A DNA stretch of 64,000 nucleotides from Pseudorasbora parva (taxonomy: Eukaryota; Chordata; Actinopteri; Cypriniformes; Gobionidae): contig NC_090187.1 in the NCBI RefSeq assembly GCF_024679245.1, forward strand, positions 137,501 through 201,500. The letters run 5' to 3'. The notes beneath the pieces are model-generated. The model had not been told where the DNA came from and searched no databases. It saw only the letters and a list, made by a program, of their open reading frames with translations. The position numbers were made by a program, and so were the translations under genes. Shown here one piece after another: positions 59,920 to 64,000 of this stretch (position 1 is the stretch's first letter; every line of letters starts with the position of its first letter).

Positions 59920-62900
59920 AACCCTTCAGTGTCTGTGTGTGAAGGCTCAAGTTAACCCTTCAGTGTCTGTGGGTGAATGCTCAGATTAACCCTTCAGTGT
60001 CTGTGTGAAGGCTTAGATTAACCCTTCAGTGTCTGTGTGTGAAGGTTTAGATGACCCTTCGGTGTCTGTATGTGAAGGTTTAGATTAACCCTTCAGTGTC
60101 TGTGTGTGAAGGCTCAGAATAACCCTTCGGTGTCTGTATGTGAAGGCTCAGATTAATCCTTCAGTGTCTGTATGTGAAGGCTCAGATTAACCCTTCAGTG
60201 TCTATATGTGAAGGCTCAGATTAACCCTTCGGTGTCTGTATGTGAAGGCTCAGATTAACCCTTCGGTGTCTGTATGTGAAGCCTTAGATTAACCGTTCAG
60301 TGTCTGTGTGTGAAGGCTCAGATTAACCCTTTGGTGTCTGTGTGTGAAGGCTCATATTAACCCTTCGGTGTCTGTATGTGAAGGCTCAGATTAACCCTTC
60401 GGTGTCTGTATGTGAAGGCTCAGATTAACCCTTCGGTGTCTGTGTGTGAAGGCCCAGATTAACCCTTCGGTGTCTGTGTGTGAAGGCTTAGATTAACCCT
60501 TCAGTGTCTGTGTGTGAAGGTTTAGATGACCCTTCGGTGTCTGTGTGTGAAGGCCCAGATTAAACCTTCGGTGTATGTGTGTGAAGGCCCAGATTAAACC
60601 TTCGGTGTCTGTGTGTGAAGGCTTAGATTAACCCTTCGGTGTCTGTATGTGAAGGCCCAGATTAACCGTTCAGTGTCTGTGTGTGAAGGCTCAGATTAAC
60701 CCTTCGGTGTCTGTATGTGAAGGCTCAGATTAACCCTTCGGTGTCTGTGTGTGAAGGCCCAGATTAAACCTTCGGTGTGTGTGTGTGTGAAGGCTTAAAT
60801 TAACCCTTCGGTGTCTGTATGTGAAGGCCCAGATTAACCCTTCGGTGTTTGTGTGTGGAGGCCCAGATTAACCCTTCGGTGTCTGTATGTGAAGGCTTAG
60901 ATTAACCCTTCAGTGTCTGTGTGTGAAGGCTCAGAATAACCCTTCGGTGTCTTTATGTAAAGGCTCAGATTAACCCTTCGGTGTCAGTATGCGAATGCTC
61001 AGAATAACCCTTCGGTGTCTGTATGTGAAGCCTTAGATTAACCGTTCAGTGTCTGTGTGTCAAGGCTCAGATTAACCCTTCGGTGTCTGTATGTGAAGCC
61101 TTAGATTAACCGTTCAGTGTCTGTGTGTGAAGGCTCAGATTAACCCTTCAGTGTCTGTATGTGAAGGCTTATATGAACCCTTCAGTGTCTGTATGTGAAG
61201 GCTCAGATTAACCCTTCGGTGTCTGTATGTGAAGGCTTAGATTAACCGTTCAGTGTCTGTGTGTGAAGGCTCAGATTAACCCTTCGGTGTCTGTATGTGA
61301 AGGCTTAGATTAACCCTTCAGTGTCTGTGTGTGAAGGCTCAGATTAACCCTTCGGTGTCTGTATGTGAAGGCTTAGATTAACCCTTCAGTGTCGGTGTGT
61401 GAAGGCTCAGAATAACCCTTCGGTGTCTGTATGTGAATGCTCAGATTAACCCTTCAGTGTCTGTATGTGAAGGCTCAGATTAACCCTTCAGTGTCTATAT
61501 GTGAAGGCTCAGATTAACCCTTCGGTGTCTGTATGTGAAGGCTCAGATTAACCCTTCGGTGTCTGTATGTGAAGCCTTAGATTAACCATTCAGTGTCTGT
61601 GTGTGAAGGCTCAGATTAACCCTTCGGTGTCTGTATGTGAAGGCTCAGATTAACCCTTCAGTGTCTGTGTGTGAAGACTCATATTAATCCTTCGGTGTCT
61701 GTATGTGAAGGCTTAGATTAACCCTTCAGTGTCTGTGTGTGAAGGCTCAGAATAACCCTTCGGTGTCATTATGTAAATGCTCAGATTAACCCTTCGGTGT
61801 CAGTATGCGAAGGCTCAGAATAACCCTTCGGTGTCTGTGTGTGAAGGCTCAGATTAACCCTTCGGTGTCTGTGTGTGAAGGCTCAGATTAACCCTTCGGT
61901 GTCTGTATGTGAAGGCTCAGATTAACCCTTCGGTGTCTGTATGTGAAGGCTTAGATTAACCCTTCGGTGTCTGTATGTGAAGGCCCAGATTAACCGTTCA
62001 GTGTCTGTGTGTGAAGGCTCAGATTAACCCTTCGGTGTCTGTGTGTGAAGGCTCAGATTAACCCTTCGGTGTCTGTATGTGAAGGCTCAGATTAACCCTT
62101 CGGTGTCTGTGTGTGAAGGCTCAGATTAACCCTTCGGTGTCTGTATGTGAAGGCTCAGATTAACCCTTCGGTGTCTGTGTGTGAAGGCCCAGATTAAACC
62201 TTCGGTGTGTGTGTGTGTGAAGGCTTAAATTAACCCTTCGGTGTCTGTATGTGAAGGCCCAGATTAACCCTTCGGTGTTTGTGTGTGGAGGCCCAGATTA
62301 ACCCTTCGGTGTCTGTATGTGAAGGCTTAGATTAACCCTTCAGTGTCTGTGTGTGAAGGCTCAGAATAACCCTTCGGTGTCTTTATGTAAAGGCTCAGAT
62401 TAACCCTTCGGTGTCAGTATGCGAATGCTCAGAATAACCCTTCGGTGTCTGTATGTGAAGCCTTAGATTAACCGTTCAGTGTCTGTGTGTCAAGGCTCAG
62501 ATTAACCCTTCGGTGTCTGTATGTGAAGGCTCAGATTAACCGTTCAGTGTCTGTGTGTGAAGGCTCAGATTAACCCTTCAGTGTCTGTATGTGAAGGCTC
62601 AGATTAACCCTTCGGTGTCTGTATTTGAAGCCTTAGATTAACCGTTCAGTGTCTGTGTGTGAAGGCTCAGATTAACCCTTCGGTGTCTGTATGTGAAGGC
62701 TTAGATTAACCCTTCAGTGTCTGTGTGTGAAGGCTCAGATTAACCCTTCGGTGTCTGTATGTGAAGGCTTAGATTAACCCTTCAGTGTCTGTGTGTGAAG
62801 GCTCAGAATAACCCTTCGGTGTCTGTATGTGAATGCTCAGATTAACCCTTCAGTGTCTGTATGTGAAGGCTCAGATTAACCCTTCAGTGTCTATATGTGA

Positions 62901-64000
62901 AGGCTCAGATTAACCCTTTGGTGTCTGTATGTGAAGGCTCAGATTAACCCTTCGGTGTCTGTATGTGAAGCCTTAGATTAACCATTCAGTGTCTGTGTGT
63001 GAAGGCTCAGATTAACCCTTCGGTGTCTGTATGTGAAGGCTCAGATTAACCCTTCAGTGTCTGTGTGTGAAGACTCATATTAACCCTTCGGTGTCTGTAT
63101 GTGAAGGCTTAGATTAACCCTTCAGTGTCTGTGTGTGAAGGCTCAGAATAACCCTTCGGTGTCATTATGTAAAGGCTCAGATTAACCCTTCGGTGTCTGT
63201 ATGTGAAGGCTTAGATTAACCCTTCAGTGTCTGTGTGTGAAGACTCATATTAACCCTTCGGTGTATGTATGTGAAGGCTTAGATTAACCCTTCAGTGTCT
63301 GTGTGTGAAGGCTTAGATTAACCCTTCAGTGTCTGTGTGTGAAGGCTCAGAATAACCCTTCGGTGTCTGTATGTGAAGGCTTAGATTAACCCTTCAGTGT
63401 CTGTGTGTGAAGACTCATATTAACCCTTCGGTGTCTGTATGTGAAGGCTTAGATTAACCCTTCAGTGTCTGTGTGTGAAGGCTCAGATTAACCCTTCGGT
63501 GTCTGTATGTGAAGGCTTATATGAACCCTTCAGTGTCTGTATGTGAAGGCTCAGATTAACCCTTCGGTGTCTGTATGTGAAGCCTTAGATTAACCGTTCA
63601 GTGTCTGTGTGTGAAGGCTCAGATTAACCCTTCGGTGTCTGTATGTGAAGGCTTAGATTAACCCTTCAGTGTCTGTGTGTGAAGGCTCAGATTAACCCTT
63701 CGGTGTCTGTATGTGAAGGCTTAGATTAACCCTTCAGTGTCTGTGTGTGAAGGCTCAGAATAACCCTTCGGTGTCTGTATGTGAATGCTCAGATTAACCC
63801 TTCAGTGTCTATATGTGAAGGCTCAGATTAACCCTTCGGTGTCTGTATGTGAAGGCTCAGATTAACCCTTCGGTGTCTGTATGTGAAGCCTTAGATTAAC
63901 CATTCAGTGTCTGTGTGTGAAGGCTCAGATTAACCCTTCGGTGTCTGTATGTGAAGGCTCAGATTAACCCTTCAGTGTCTGTGTGTGAAGACTCATATTA
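59920..64000. repeat. 34-bp minisatellite in ddb1, runs off the window, ~120 copies
   Basis: The unit reads CAGATTAACCCTTCGGTGTC and TGTATGTGAAGGCT. Variants are CGG/CAG, ATG/GTG, TTAG/CAG and AAGCC. It lies in the intron before exon 10 and continues beyond 64000. Confidence 0.95.

Overview
The window is nuclear DNA of a bony fish. The evidence is two vertebrate genes with GT-AG introns, a chromodomain Ty3/Gypsy retrotransposon, a Tc1-like transposon, a THAP-bearing (P-like) element and several fish-type non-LTR retrotransposon tails. A cypriniform is my best guess from the style of the repeats, but the species cannot be fixed by eye.

Two genes converge tail to tail. On the + strand, positions 1735 to 32254 hold the last six coding exons of a tetraspanin that reads as tspan4: 217 codons plus stop, with exon 1 (about 21 codons) expected upstream. 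On the - strand, positions 59780 down to 38670 hold the last 18 coding exons of ddb1, the CUL4 E3 ligase adaptor and UV-damage binding subunit: 2301 nt, 766 residues plus stop, roughly residues 375 to 1140. Every exon junction in both genes joins in frame, so both look functional. One ddb1 intron (39728-39799, 72 bp) carries the AT-AC termini and branch site of a minor-spliceosome (U12) intron.

About 40 kb of the 64 kb (sum of the arrays listed) is tandem repeat, with units of 2, 5, 19, 21, 31, 34, 40, 47, 61, 67 and 114 bp. The striking pattern is placement. Many arrays begin within a few bases of a 5' splice site, and two have amplified the exon end together with its donor: 19 extra copies of the ddb1 exon ending at 41319, and about 90 copies of the ddb1 exon end at 56320. 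Another array, about 175 copies of a 40/42-bp unit, lies inside the LTR of a Gypsy element bounded by a perfect 5-bp target duplication (CCTGA at 7913-7917 and 16799-16803), inflating that LTR to 7.3 kb.

Layout: 1-1460 retrotransposon debris; 1735-1926 tspan4 exon 2; 3690-5530 two arrays and retroelement debris; 5864-5938 exon 3; 6435-7384 inverted-repeat element; 7918-16798 Gypsy with giant LTR; 16917-20625 61-bp array; 22430-23205 retrotransposon remnants; 23304-23621 exons 4 and 5; 23627-31888 47-bp array; 32017-32254 exons 6 and 7; 32255-38440 intergenic, including a 3.6-kb 21-bp array; 38670-59780 ddb1 with intronic arrays, a P-like element, a retrotransposon tail, a foldback element and a Tc1 copy; 59920-64000 34-bp array in the next ddb1 intron. 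Exon numbers assume the mammalian models (7 coding exons for the tetraspanin, 27 for DDB1).
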